Source of the DNA: an uncultured Streptococcus sp.
GTDB taxonomy: Bacteria > Bacillota > Bacilli > Lactobacillales > Streptococcaceae
Assembly (NCBI GenBank): GCA_902479835.1
Contig: CABSQC010000089.1
Span: 1 to 5,201 of the forward strand
DNA length: 5,201 bases
Reading direction: 5' to 3'
Shown here: piece after piece, positions 1-5,201 of the stretch
How the letters are laid out: every line of letters starts with the position of its first letter
Numbering within the stretch: position 1 is the stretch's first letter
Notes under the pieces: model-generated
The model's database searches: none
What the model was told of the DNA's origin: nothing
The model's input: the letters and a program-made list of their open reading frames with translations, nothing else
Program-made: the position numbers and the translations under genes

Positions 1-283
1 CTAGCATAAAGGTGGTAGGTCCTCCCCCCAGCAAGGACAAAACCAGATACAACATCGGCAGAAATAAAATCGAAAACCGATAAATTTGTGGTTTTCTAGC
101 CATTTCTGTTGGCAGAAACAAGAGGTAGAAGAGACTATTCCAAATGCCCAGTGGAAAAAGGGCCATTCCGATCAAAGCTGTTCCAACTCCTTCTCCAAAA
201 ACACGATTTAAAATGAAAAACTGTCCTACAAAACTGAAGAGGAGATATAGAACAAAAGCAAGGGAATAGAACTTCTGCTTCAC
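1..283 (-). CDS. Small multi-spanning membrane protein, 3' end cut off by the window edge
   Basis: This is an open frame of 94 codons on the minus strand that starts with GTG and runs off base 1 without a stop. The start is chosen because an AAGGAG ribosome binding site lies six bases before the GTG, and no ATG appears until codon 40. The protein begins MKQKFYSLAF and is very hydrophobic. Probable membrane segments lie at about residues 6-27, 35-58 and 71-87, separated by short turns such as NRVFGEG (26-32) and PTEMARKPQ (58-66). I do not recognise a family and see no catalytic motif. It begins 12 bases after the PspC-domain gene ends, and its binding site overlaps that stop codon, so the two are probably co-translated. 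It could be a partner of the PspC protein or a stand-alone membrane protein. The reading frame is well supported; the function is unknown. Confidence 0.8.
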   Translation of the reverse strand, partial: MKQKFYSLAFVLYLLFSFVGQFFILNRVFGEGVGTALIGMALFPLGIWNSLFYLLFLPTEMARKPQIYRFSILFLPMLYLVLSLLGGGPTTFML

Positions 284-289
284 TCGGAT

Positions 290-295
290 CTCCTT
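290..295 (-). promoter_or_regulatory. Ribosome binding site AAGGAG that fixes a GTG start
   Basis: On the minus strand AAGGAG lies six bases before the GTG at 283-281. It sits directly against the TAA stop (298-296) of the upstream PspC-domain gene. It is the main reason for choosing the GTG rather than a later ATG as the start of the left-edge membrane protein. Confidence 0.75.
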
Positions 296-577
296 TTAGA
301 AAAATGGACTATCATTCTGATCATGGATGGGTTCGGCCTCTTTTCTTCGACGAGGTCGAGGGCCATCGTCAAACATTTCCTGCTCCTCCTCGTCCTTATA
401 AGGCAAGGTCGTATCTAACAGTAAATAGATAATCACACCGATAAAGGCATGAGAAACCGTAAAAAGAATAAACAAGAAGCGTAGGAGAGTTACACTAAGA
501 CCAAATTTATCAGCTAAGCCAGCTAGCACACCTGAAACCAGGCGATGTCGTTTTAATTTGTAAAATGATGATGTCAT
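296..577 (-). CDS. PspC domain-containing membrane protein
   Basis: This is a complete 93-residue protein of the PspC family (Pfam PspC, named for the phage shock protein C domain). The domain fills about residues 5-60: a basic N-terminus (KLKRHR, 7-12), the characteristic GVLAGLADKFGL stretch (16-27), then one long hydrophobic segment at about 31-54. The tail (61-93) is polar, with an acidic run (DEEEQE, 62-67) followed by a basic RPRRRK cluster (74-79), and probably lies outside the bilayer. In Gram-positive bacteria PspC-type proteins are linked to cell-envelope stress, but this protein's own role is inferred. The start has an AGAGG ribosome binding site eight bases upstream. It follows the sprT-like gene after 74 bases and precedes the left-edge membrane gene by 12. 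A possible extended -10 promoter in the 74-base gap suggests it can be transcribed separately from tex-sprT. The length is normal for a single-domain family member. Confidence 0.92.
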   Translation of the reverse strand: MTSSFYKLKRHRLVSGVLAGLADKFGLSVTLLRFLFILFTVSHAFIGVIIYLLLDTTLPYKDEEEQEMFDDGPRPRRRKEAEPIHDQNDSPFF

Positions 578-604
578 TTGATTTTCCTCTTTCTAGTTAG
601 ACCT

Positions 605-613
605 ATTTTAGCA
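605..613 (-). promoter_or_regulatory. Possible extended -10 promoter for the PspC-domain gene
   Basis: In the 74-base gap between the sprT-like gene and the PspC-domain gene, the minus strand reads TGCTAAAAT, one mismatch from TGnTATAAT. No good -35 box lies at the normal distance. Initiation about seven bases downstream would give a leader of roughly 20 bases that includes the AGAGG ribosome binding site. No terminator hairpin is seen in this gap, so readthrough from tex-sprT is also likely. The call rests on one short motif. Confidence 0.35.
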
Positions 614-651
614 GAGTCGAACTGGAAAGAGATCCGCCTAAAGACTGATTC

Positions 652-1104
652 TTACACTTGTCTCATTTCAAGAAATTGCAGGCAGCTGTGACAGCGACCG
701 CAGGCATATTTCTTCAGATCGATTTTTCGCTTTCGCTTATACTCTTGTCTACAATGAGAACATCGGTAGAGATAAACTCGCTTTTTTCTCGATTTTTCTG
801 GTAGTGGTGGTGTGAATCGAAGTCCATCCACTTGCTGAAGGAGCTGTTTAAAGGCTGGATCTTTGTGGCGATAGCCTTTTCCTTGATCGTAAAGATGATA
901 ATGGCAGAGCTCGTGGCGGACGATCTTGCGAAAGACCTCTAACCCGAAAGCTTGGTATATTTTCGGGTTGAAATCAAGGTGTCGATCTTTGGGAAAGAAA
1001 CGACCCCCAGTAGTTTGAAGACGTGAATTCCACTCTGCTTGATGGCGGAATTCTCTCCCAAAATCTTCTAGGGATACTTGGCGTACATACTCAGTCAGAT
1101 TCAT
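652..1104 (-). CDS. SprT family zinc-metalloprotease-like protein
   Basis: This is a 150-residue SprT-like protein, the counterpart of B. subtilis YdcK. The N-terminal part (about 1-95) holds a zinc-protease signature: HELCH at 64-68 (H64, catalytic-type E65, H68) and a third likely ligand H80 in the RHKDPAF segment (79-85). The C-terminal part holds a probable zinc ribbon with C115-x2-C118 and C135-x2-C138, plus C141. The spacer between them is rich in lysine and arginine (104-109, 123-132) and could touch nucleic acid. The fold resembles eukaryotic Spartan/SPRTN, which cleaves DNA-protein crosslinks, but bacterial SprT proteins of this type have no well-established substrate, so activity is inferred. 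The ATG lies inside the end of tex, with a 14-base overlap and no clear ribosome binding site, which points to translational coupling. All metal-binding residues are present and the length is normal, so the gene looks intact. Confidence 0.93.
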   Translation of the reverse strand: MNLTEYVRQVSLEDFGREFRHQAEWNSRLQTTGGRFFPKDRHLDFNPKIYQAFGLEVFRKIVRHELCHYHLYDQGKGYRHKDPAFKQLLQQVDGLRFTPPLPEKSRKKRVYLYRCSHCRQEYKRKRKIDLKKYACGRCHSCLQFLEMRQV

Positions 1105-3217
1105 TCGGAGCTACCAAACTGAGATTGACTTTTTCGCGTTCCACATCAATCTTCTTCACCCAGACGGTTACCAAATCACCTACTGATACGACCTGGCTTG
1201 GATGCTTGATAAACTGCTTGCTCATATGGGAGATATGAATCAAGCCATCTTCGTGAATGCCAATATCGACAAAGGCCCCAAAGTCAACCACATTGCGCAC
1301 AACCCCTTCTAATTTTTGGCCTATATGGAGGTCTTTAATATCCAAGACATCCTGACGGAGCACGGGTGCATCAAAGGAATCCCGCAAATCGCGACCTGGT
1401 TTTAGAAGATCAGCAATGATATCTTTCAGGGTTTCCGGCCCCAGTTTTAGCTGGGTCGACATTTCCTCTATCTTGACAGCTTTTAATTTTTCTTGAGCAG
1501 ATTCATCGAGTTCGGTAATCCCAAGGAGTTCAAAAAGTTTTTCAACCTCCTTGTAACTTTCAGGGTGGACGCCAGTATTGTCCAAAAGGTTTTTACTTTC
1601 AGGAATGCGTAAGAATCCCGCCGCCTGCTCGAAAGCCTTGGCTCCGAGACGAGGGACTTTTTTAATCTGCGCGCGTGAAAGAATCATTCCTTCTTCTTCC
1701 CGGTATTTCACGATATTTTCAGAGATGGTCTTATTAAGCCCTGCTACATGCGCTAAGAGAGAGGGACTAGCGGTATTGATATTAACCCCAACTTGGTTGA
1801 CGACCGTATCTACCACGAAATCCAAACTTTCCGTCAATTTTTTCTGATTGACATCGTGCTGGTATTGACCCACACCGATCGACTTGGCATCGATTTTGAC
1901 CAACTCAGCCAGGGGATCTTGCAAGCGACGGGCAATGGAGATGGCCGAGCGTTTTTCAACGGTTAATTCTGGGAACTCATGACGGGCCAACTCACTAGCT
2001 GAATAGACCGACGCTCCACTTTCATTGACAATGACATAGCGGACCCCTGGATGGTCATGGAGTACTTCTGCGACAAAGGCCTCACTTTCACGGCTGGCGG
2101 TTCCATTTCCAATCGCAATAATTTCTACGTCAAACTCCTTGATCAAGGAGGACAAATCTTTCTTGGCCTGCTCGATCTGAGCTGGTTTTGCAGGAGCAAC
2201 TGGATAGATGACCTGGGTAGCGAGCATCTTTCCTGTCTCATCGACAACAGCTAATTTGGCACCGGTCCGAAAAGCTGGGTCAAATCCAAGGACCACGCGC
2301 CCTTTCAATGGAGGTATTAACAGGAGATTCCGTAGGTTTTCAGAGAACAATTGAATGGCTCCGTCTTCTGCTACTTCTGTCAATTCTGTCCGTATCCGAC
2401 GTTCGATTGCAGGTACGATTTTTTTCTTAACCGCTTGCTGAATAACCTCATCGACATAAGCATTTCTGTTTTTAAAACGTGCTTCAAAGATGCGAATGAT
2501 TCGATCTAGATGGTGGTCGAATCCGACTTTAAGAACGCCTAATTTTTCCCCACGATTGAGAGCCAGGGTCCGGTAGCCTTGCATACTCTTGATCTTTTCA
2601 GAAAAATCATAGTAGATTTCAAAGGTTCTCTTAGGATCTAAGCTGTCATCCTTCAAGGTTGAGGTCATGAGGGAATGACCATGAATTTCTTGATAGGTGA
2701 GGGCCCGCAATTGGGTATCCTCTGAAATAGCCTCTACCAGAATATCCACTGCACCAGCTAAAGCCGCTGTTTCAGTTGGGAAGGCCTCACAGGTAAATTT
2801 CTGAGCCTCTGCTTCCAAGTCTGGACTATTTTGCAAAATGAGACGTGCCAAAGGAAAAAGTCCTGCTTCTCGGGCAATCGTCGCCTTGGTCCGCCGTTTT
2901 TCCTTATATGGGAGATAAAGCTCTTCGACATCCGCTAATTTTTCAGCGGCCTCAATAGCCTGCTTGAGCGCCTCTGTCAGTTTGCCTTGTTCCTCAATCT
3001 TAGCAAGGACGGTTTCCTTTCGTTCAGCTAGAGCCGTTAAGGATTTGTCCCGATCAATAATAGCCTTGATCGCTACTTCATCTAAATTTCCCGTCATATC
3101 TTTTCGATAGCGAGCAATGAAGGGAATGGTTGAGCCTTCTGCGGTCAGACTCAATACGGTATCGATTTGTTTTAAGCTAACACCCAATTCTTGGGCTATT
3201 TTTTCATATTTATCCAT
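1091..3217 (-). CDS. tex: Tex family RNA-binding transcription accessory protein
   Basis: This encodes a 708-residue Tex protein, a cytosolic nucleic-acid-binding factor related to eukaryotic Spt6 (B. subtilis YdcI). In this numbering the helical Tex N-terminal region (about 1-190) contains the family stretch [14 protein letters not shown] (30-43). A YqgF/RNase H-like domain starts at GFDPAFRTG (311-319) and includes NGTASRESE (371-379) and [12 protein letters not shown] (398-409). Helix-hairpin-helix motifs lie at about 476-540 ([17 protein letters not shown]). A C-terminal S1 RNA-binding domain spans about 632-701, with [11 protein letters not shown] (643-653) and DGLIHIS (657-663). I start it at the ATG at 3217 ([12 protein letters not shown]), where family members normally begin. 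The frame stays open 11 codons further to a TTG at 3250, which has an AGGTGG sequence nine bases before it, but a strong -10 box lies between the two starts. It is the first gene of a leftward operon and overlaps the sprT-like gene. The sequence is complete with no frameshift. Confidence 0.96.
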   Translation of the reverse strand: MDKYEKIAQELGVSLKQIDTVLSLTAEGSTIPFIARYRKDMTGNLDEVAIKAIIDRDKSLTALAERKETVLAKIEEQGKLTEALKQAIEAAEKLADVEELYLPYKEKRRTKATIAREAGLFPLARLILQNSPDLEAEAQKFTCEAFPTETAALAGAVDILVEAISEDTQLRALTYQEIHGHSLMTSTLKDDSLDPKRTFEIYYDFSEKIKSMQGYRTLALNRGEKLGVLKVGFDHHLDRIIRIFEARFKNRNAYVDEVIQQAVKKKIVPAIERRIRTELTEVAEDGAIQLFSENLRNLLLIPPLKGRVVLGFDPAFRTGAKLAVVDETGKMLATQVIYPVAPAKPAQIEQAKKDLSSLIKEFDVEIIAIGNGTASRESEAFVAEVLHDHPGVRYVIVNESGASVYSASELARHEFPELTVEKRSAISIARRLQDPLAELVKIDAKSIGVGQYQHDVNQKKLTESLDFVVDTVVNQVGVNINTASPSLLAHVAGLNKTISENIVKYREEEGMILSRAQIKKVPRLGAKAFEQAAGFLRIPESKNLLDNTGVHPESYKEVEKLFELLGITELDESAQEKLKAVKIEEMSTQLKLGPETLKDIIADLLKPGRDLRDSFDAPVLRQDVLDIKDLHIGQKLEGVVRNVVDFGAFVDIGIHEDGLIHISHMSKQFIKHPSQVVSVGDLVTVWVKKIDVEREKVNLSLVAPNESD

Positions 3218-3224
3218 AGCTTCT

Positions 3225-3233
3225 ATTATAGCA
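3225..3233 (-). promoter_or_regulatory. Extended -10 promoter of tex
   Basis: The minus strand reads TGCTATAAT, a perfect extended -10 element. The TATAAT ends seven bases before the tex ATG (3217), so transcription should begin within about two bases of the start codon. No good -35 box is found at 16-18 bases; the nearest partial match, TTGGCT (3250-3245), is only 14 bases away. Promoters with an extended -10 and a weak -35 are common in streptococci. If used, this promoter makes the tex message leaderless or nearly so, and excludes the upstream TTG as a start. Confidence 0.65.
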
Positions 3234-3335
3234 TATTTTACCGTAGCCAAGGCTTCTAGCCACCTATTTGCTAGGGTTTTGTAGAAGTTTCCTCCTTGTC
3301 TTTTATGCTCTATTTCCCCCTTGATCTTTCCTTTT

Positions 3336-3344
3336 TGTTATAAT
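3336..3344 (+). promoter_or_regulatory. Extended -10 promoter of the rightward operon
   Basis: The plus strand reads TGTTATAAT, a perfect extended -10 match. A TTGATC at 3321-3326 resembles a -35 box but is only 12 bases from the TATAAT, too close for normal use, and the sequence at 17 bases is C-rich. Initiation around 3350-3352 would leave a leader of roughly 21-23 bases containing the strong ribosome binding site. It should drive the small gene, the permease gene and the DUF1980 gene as one transcript. Confidence 0.7.
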
Positions 3345-3359
3345 GATAGAAAAGGAAAA

Positions 3360-3365
3360 AGGAGG
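3360..3365 (+). promoter_or_regulatory. Strong ribosome binding site AGGAGG for the 48-codon gene
   Basis: AGGAGG, preceded by further A residues, is a full match to the anti-Shine-Dalgarno sequence and lies seven bases before the ATG at 3373. It is the strongest such site in the window. This is main evidence that the short frame after it is a translated gene. Confidence 0.85.
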
Positions 3366-3372
3366 CCCAAAA

Positions 3373-3519
3373 ATGGCTATTAAATTTTCTAAGACAGATG
3401 ATCTTGATAAAATGTTTGAAAACTTTGCAAGTTTTCCAGATCTAGAAAAAACAGTTGAATTCCCTGAAGAAAAAAAGAAAGCTGAAACGGCTGCTAAAGA
3501 TGCAAAGAAGGCTAAGTAA
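3373..3519 (+). CDS. 48-residue charged small protein (resembles the SPJ_0845 family)
   Basis: This is a complete 48-codon gene with its own promoter and the best ribosome binding site in the window. The protein begins MAIKFSKTDDLDKMFENFAS and has two parts. Residues 1-31 contain DDLDKMFENF (9-18), which looks like a short amphipathic helix, followed by FPDLEKTVEFP (21-31). Residues 32-48 are a Lys/Glu/Ala-rich tail likely to be helical. It has 11 lysines and 11 acidic residues, no cysteine, no signal peptide and no membrane segment, so it should be cytosolic. From memory it resembles a small streptococcal family that NCBI labels SPJ_0845; no function is known to me. Its TAA overlaps the permease ATG by one base (TAATG), so translation of the two is probably coupled. 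It could serve the transporter or act only as a leader cistron; the sequence cannot decide. Confidence 0.88.
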   Translation: MAIKFSKTDDLDKMFENFASFPDLEKTVEFPEEKKKAETAAKDAKKAK

Positions 3520-4424
3520 TGACATTCTTTCAACACCTTCCCTCTAGCGTCTTACAGGCTGGGGCTATTTTTCTCTCGATTATCATTGAGGCCCTGCCCT
3601 TTGTCCTGATCGGAAGTATCATTTCAGGAATGATTGAGGTTTATGTCACACCTGAGAAGGTTTACCGTTTTCTTCCCAAAAATAAATTTGGGCGAATCTT
3701 CTTTGGGACCTTTGTCGGCTTTATCTTTCCTTCCTGTGAATGCGGAATTGTTCCCATTATCAATCGCTTTCTAGAAAAGAAAGTCCCAAGTTATACTGCT
3801 GTTCCCTTTTTGGTGACAGCACCGGTCATCAATCCCATCGTTCTCTTTGCGACCTATTCAGCCTTTGGGAATTCCATTAAGATGGCCCTCTATCGCGCCC
3901 TGGGTTCCCTACTGGTCGCAATGGTACTAGGGATCTTCCTTGGCTTTATTCAGACAGATTCGATCCAAAAAGAACATCGCAAGCCTGTGCATGAACATGA
4001 TTTTAGCGATTTAAGCAAAGGTCAAAAGCTCTTTCAAGTTTTGGTGCAGGCAATTGATGAATTCTTTGATACAGGACGCTACTTGGTATTCGGTTGTCTT
4101 TTTGCAAGCTTCGTCCAAGTCTATGTCCCAACACGTATCCTCACTTCAATCAGTGCGACACCGGTTATTGCTATTCTCCTCCTTATGGCCTTGTCCTTCC
4201 TCCTCTCACTTTGTAGCGAGGCAGACGCCTTTATCGGCTCCTCTCTTCTGAGTAGTTTTGGAGTAGCGCCGGTGCTGGCCTTTCTGGTGATTGGACCCAT
4301 GCTTGATGTCAAGAATCTCCTCATGATGAAAAATTATCTCAAGACCCGTTTCATCTGGCAATTTATTGGAATTGTGAGTGGAGTTGTGCTCCTTTATGCT
4401 TGGTTTGTGGGGGTAGTGCTATGA
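3519..4424 (+). CDS. UPF0718/DUF318 family permease (YcgR-like)
   Basis: This is a 301-residue integral membrane protein of the predicted permease family Pfam PF03773 (ArsP_1; UPF0718), similar in type to B. subtilis YcgR. It has about eight hydrophobic segments in two halves, roughly residues 12-39, 58-80, 91-114 and 124-145, then 186-203, 213-232, 246-262 and 281-300. Motifs seen are FPSCECG (70-76, with C73 and C75), TAPVINPIVLF (100-110), CSEADAF (232-238, with C232, E234 and D236) and GPMLDVKN (259-266). The linker between halves (about 146-184) is polar and carries H153, H158 and H160. Some relatives (ArsP) export organoarsenicals, but the substrate of this subgroup is not established; the Cys, His and acidic residues make a metal or metalloid an inference. 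A modest AGAAGG site in the preceding gene lies seven bases from the ATG. It overlaps the following gene by four bases (ATGA). The gene is intact. Confidence 0.93.
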   Translation: MTFFQHLPSSVLQAGAIFLSIIIEALPFVLIGSIISGMIEVYVTPEKVYRFLPKNKFGRIFFGTFVGFIFPSCECGIVPIINRFLEKKVPSYTAVPFLVTAPVINPIVLFATYSAFGNSIKMALYRALGSLLVAMVLGIFLGFIQTDSIQKEHRKPVHEHDFSDLSKGQKLFQVLVQAIDEFFDTGRYLVFGCLFASFVQVYVPTRILTSISATPVIAILLLMALSFLLSLCSEADAFIGSSLLSSFGVAPVLAFLVIGPMLDVKNLLMMKNYLKTRFIWQFIGIVSGVVLLYAWFVGVVL

Positions 4425-5201
4425 TTCGTTTCTTGATATTAGCTGGCTATTTTGAGCTCACCATGTATCTTCAATTATCCGGTAAGCTCAATCAATACAT
4501 CAACTTACACTATTCTTACTTGGCTTATATTTCCATGTTCTTGTCCTTTGTTTTAGCTCTTGTGCAGCTGATCATCTGGGTCAAGCAGATGAAGATCCAC
4601 AGTCATCTCTCTGGCTTCTGGGCAAAAGTAGCGAGTATTTTCTTGCTCTGTATTCCTTTGTTTGTCGGGCTATTTTTCCCTACAGTGACACTGGATTCCC
4701 AAACAGTCTCTGCCAAAGGCTACCACTTCCCGGTTGCTGCTGGTTCTTCCAAGGAAATCCAGCAGGACGAAGGGACAACAACCCAGTATCTCAAACCAGA
4801 TACTAGTAGCTATTTTACCAAGTCAGCCTATGAGTCAGAAATGAAGCAGGCGGCAAAGAAATATGTTGATAAAAAAGTGATCCAGGTGACCACTGAGAAT
4901 TACATGGAAGTCATGGAAGTTATTTATGATTATCCTGACCAATTTGCAGGAAAGACGATCGAGTTGACCGGCTTCGTATACAATGACCCCAATAACAAGG
5001 ACAGCCAATTTCTCTTTCGCTTTGGGATCATCCACTGTATCGCAGACTCGGGCGTCTACGGTCTTTTAACAACCGGTGCTCCTCAACATTTTGACAACAA
5101 TACCTGGATCCATGCAAAAGGAACCTTGTCCATTGAATACCACAAACAGCTCAAGCAAAGCTTGCCTGTCCTCCACATTACGGATTGTCAAACCATTACA
5201 A
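4421..5201 (+). CDS. TIGR03943/DUF1980 family putative permease subunit (YcgQ-like), 3' end missing
   Basis: The frame starts at an ATG overlapping the permease stop and stays open for 260 codons to the window edge. Family members are usually somewhat under 300 residues, so little should be missing. The N-terminus has two clear membrane segments at about residues 33-54 and 69-88 and a weaker one at 3-19. A soluble region follows: a polar, variable stretch (about 92-150) and a conserved-looking domain (about 155-260) containing DYPDQFAGKTIELTGFVY (170-187), FRFGIIHCIADSGVYG (199-214, with H205, C206 and D209) and WIHAKGTLS (229-237). The beta-strand-like pattern and the words for a bound fold resemble an OB-like domain, but that is an impression. 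Proteins of this family are typically encoded beside a UPF0718 permease, as here, so a joint complex in the membrane is likely. H205/C206 could bind metal, though this is unproven. A G-rich stretch (4409-4413) is the only ribosome-binding candidate, so coupled translation is likely. Confidence 0.92.
   Translation, partial: MIRFLILAGYFELTMYLQLSGKLNQYINLHYSYLAYISMFLSFVLALVQLIIWVKQMKIHSHLSGFWAKVASIFLLCIPLFVGLFFPTVTLDSQTVSAKGYHFPVAAGSSKEIQQDEGTTTQYLKPDTSSYFTKSAYESEMKQAAKKYVDKKVIQVTTENYMEVMEVIYDYPDQFAGKTIELTGFVYNDPNNKDSQFLFRFGIIHCIADSGVYGLLTTGAPQHFDNNTWIHAKGTLSIEYHKQLKQSLPVLHITDCQTIT

Larger units (their letters stand above)
3218..3372. other. Divergent intergenic region between the two operons
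   Basis: This 155-base spacer holds the start signals of both operons: the tex promoter at its left end and the small-gene promoter and ribosome binding site at its right end. Between them lie a direct repeat TAGCCA (3244-3249 and 3257-3262), a short inverted repeat AGCC-AA-GGCT (3245-3254), and an interrupted inverted repeat CTTCTA (3253-3258) / TAGAAG (3282-3287). Any of these could be a regulator site, but none matches an operator I can name. No terminator with a T-run is visible, and I see no convincing small gene here. Confidence 0.6.

Noticed and set aside
578..651. Search for a terminator between the sprT-like and PspC genes
   Set aside because: No stem-loop followed by a T-run is present on the minus strand, so no terminator is called.
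1023..1238. 71-codon plus-strand frame across the tex/sprT overlap
   Set aside because: It is antisense to two well-supported genes and shows no family resemblance or start signals. Other plus-strand frames at 1578-1847 and 2051-2254 are rejected as antisense to tex for the same reason.
3218..3250. Eleven-codon N-terminal extension of Tex starting from TTG at 3250
   Set aside because: It has a partial ribosome binding site (AGGTGG), but a perfect extended -10 box lies within it and Tex proteins normally begin at the [12 protein letters not shown] position. I treat it as untranslated upstream sequence.
3203..3262. Short GTG-started upstream frame (17 codons) overlapping the tex start
   Set aside because: The nearest good ribosome binding site is about 27 bases before the GTG, and the frame would lie mostly upstream of the likely transcription start.
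3303..3536. 77-codon open frame on the minus strand
   Set aside because: It lies antisense to the 48-codon gene and its promoter, starts inside the permease gene, and has no ribosome binding site or recognisable family. The plus-strand gene explains the sequence.
4054..4324. Alternative frames inside the permease gene on both strands
   Set aside because: The permease reading frame has clear family motifs through this stretch, and the alternatives are low-complexity by-products with no start signals.
4903..4921. Tandem ATGGAAGT repeat in the DUF1980 gene
   Set aside because: Two copies of a nine-base unit encode MEVMEV in frame. It is short and within a normal coding stretch, so probably chance.
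4835..5035. 66-codon minus-strand frame opposite the DUF1980 gene
   Set aside because: The plus-strand frame carries the DUF1980 conserved segments here; the antisense frame has no supporting signal.

Overview
The window looks like ordinary chromosome from a Streptococcus, most like a mitis/sanguinis-type oral species. The reasons are the protein sequences (a streptococcal-type Tex, an SprT-like protein, a PspC-domain protein and a 48-residue streptococcal small protein), the moderate-to-low GC, and the extended -10 promoters (TGnTATAAT with poor -35 boxes). No RNA genes, IS elements, phage genes, CRISPR arrays or strong intrinsic terminators are visible.

The layout is two divergent gene clusters separated by about 155 bases (3218-3372). 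Leftward (minus strand) run tex (3217 to 1091), an sprT-like gene (1104 to 652) that overlaps tex by 14 bases, a PspC-domain membrane protein gene (577 to 296), and a GTG-started small membrane protein gene (283 to beyond base 1) that is cut by the window edge. The tex/sprT pairing matches ydcI/ydcK of Bacillus subtilis. A PspC-domain gene lies near hprK-lgt in B. subtilis, so hprK-lgt may lie just beyond the left edge, but this cannot be seen here.

Rightward (plus strand) run a 48-codon gene (3373-3519), a UPF0718/DUF318-type permease gene (3519-4424, YcgR-like) and a TIGR03943/DUF1980 (YcgQ-like) membrane-anchored partner (4421 to beyond 5201). These three are tightly coupled, with a TAATG junction and then an ATGA junction, so they are almost certainly one operon. 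The permease carries a CxC motif, a cytosolic or extracytosolic His-containing loop and a C-S-E-A-D motif. The partner has a conserved-looking H-C-x-A-D-S segment. Together they resemble a two-part transporter of unknown substrate, possibly a metal or metalloid.

The most notable points are the poorly understood three-gene rightward operon, the apparently leaderless start of tex (a perfect extended -10 ending 7 bases before the ATG), and the GTG-started gene at the left edge. I do not see convincing evidence of a wholly new defence or mobile system.
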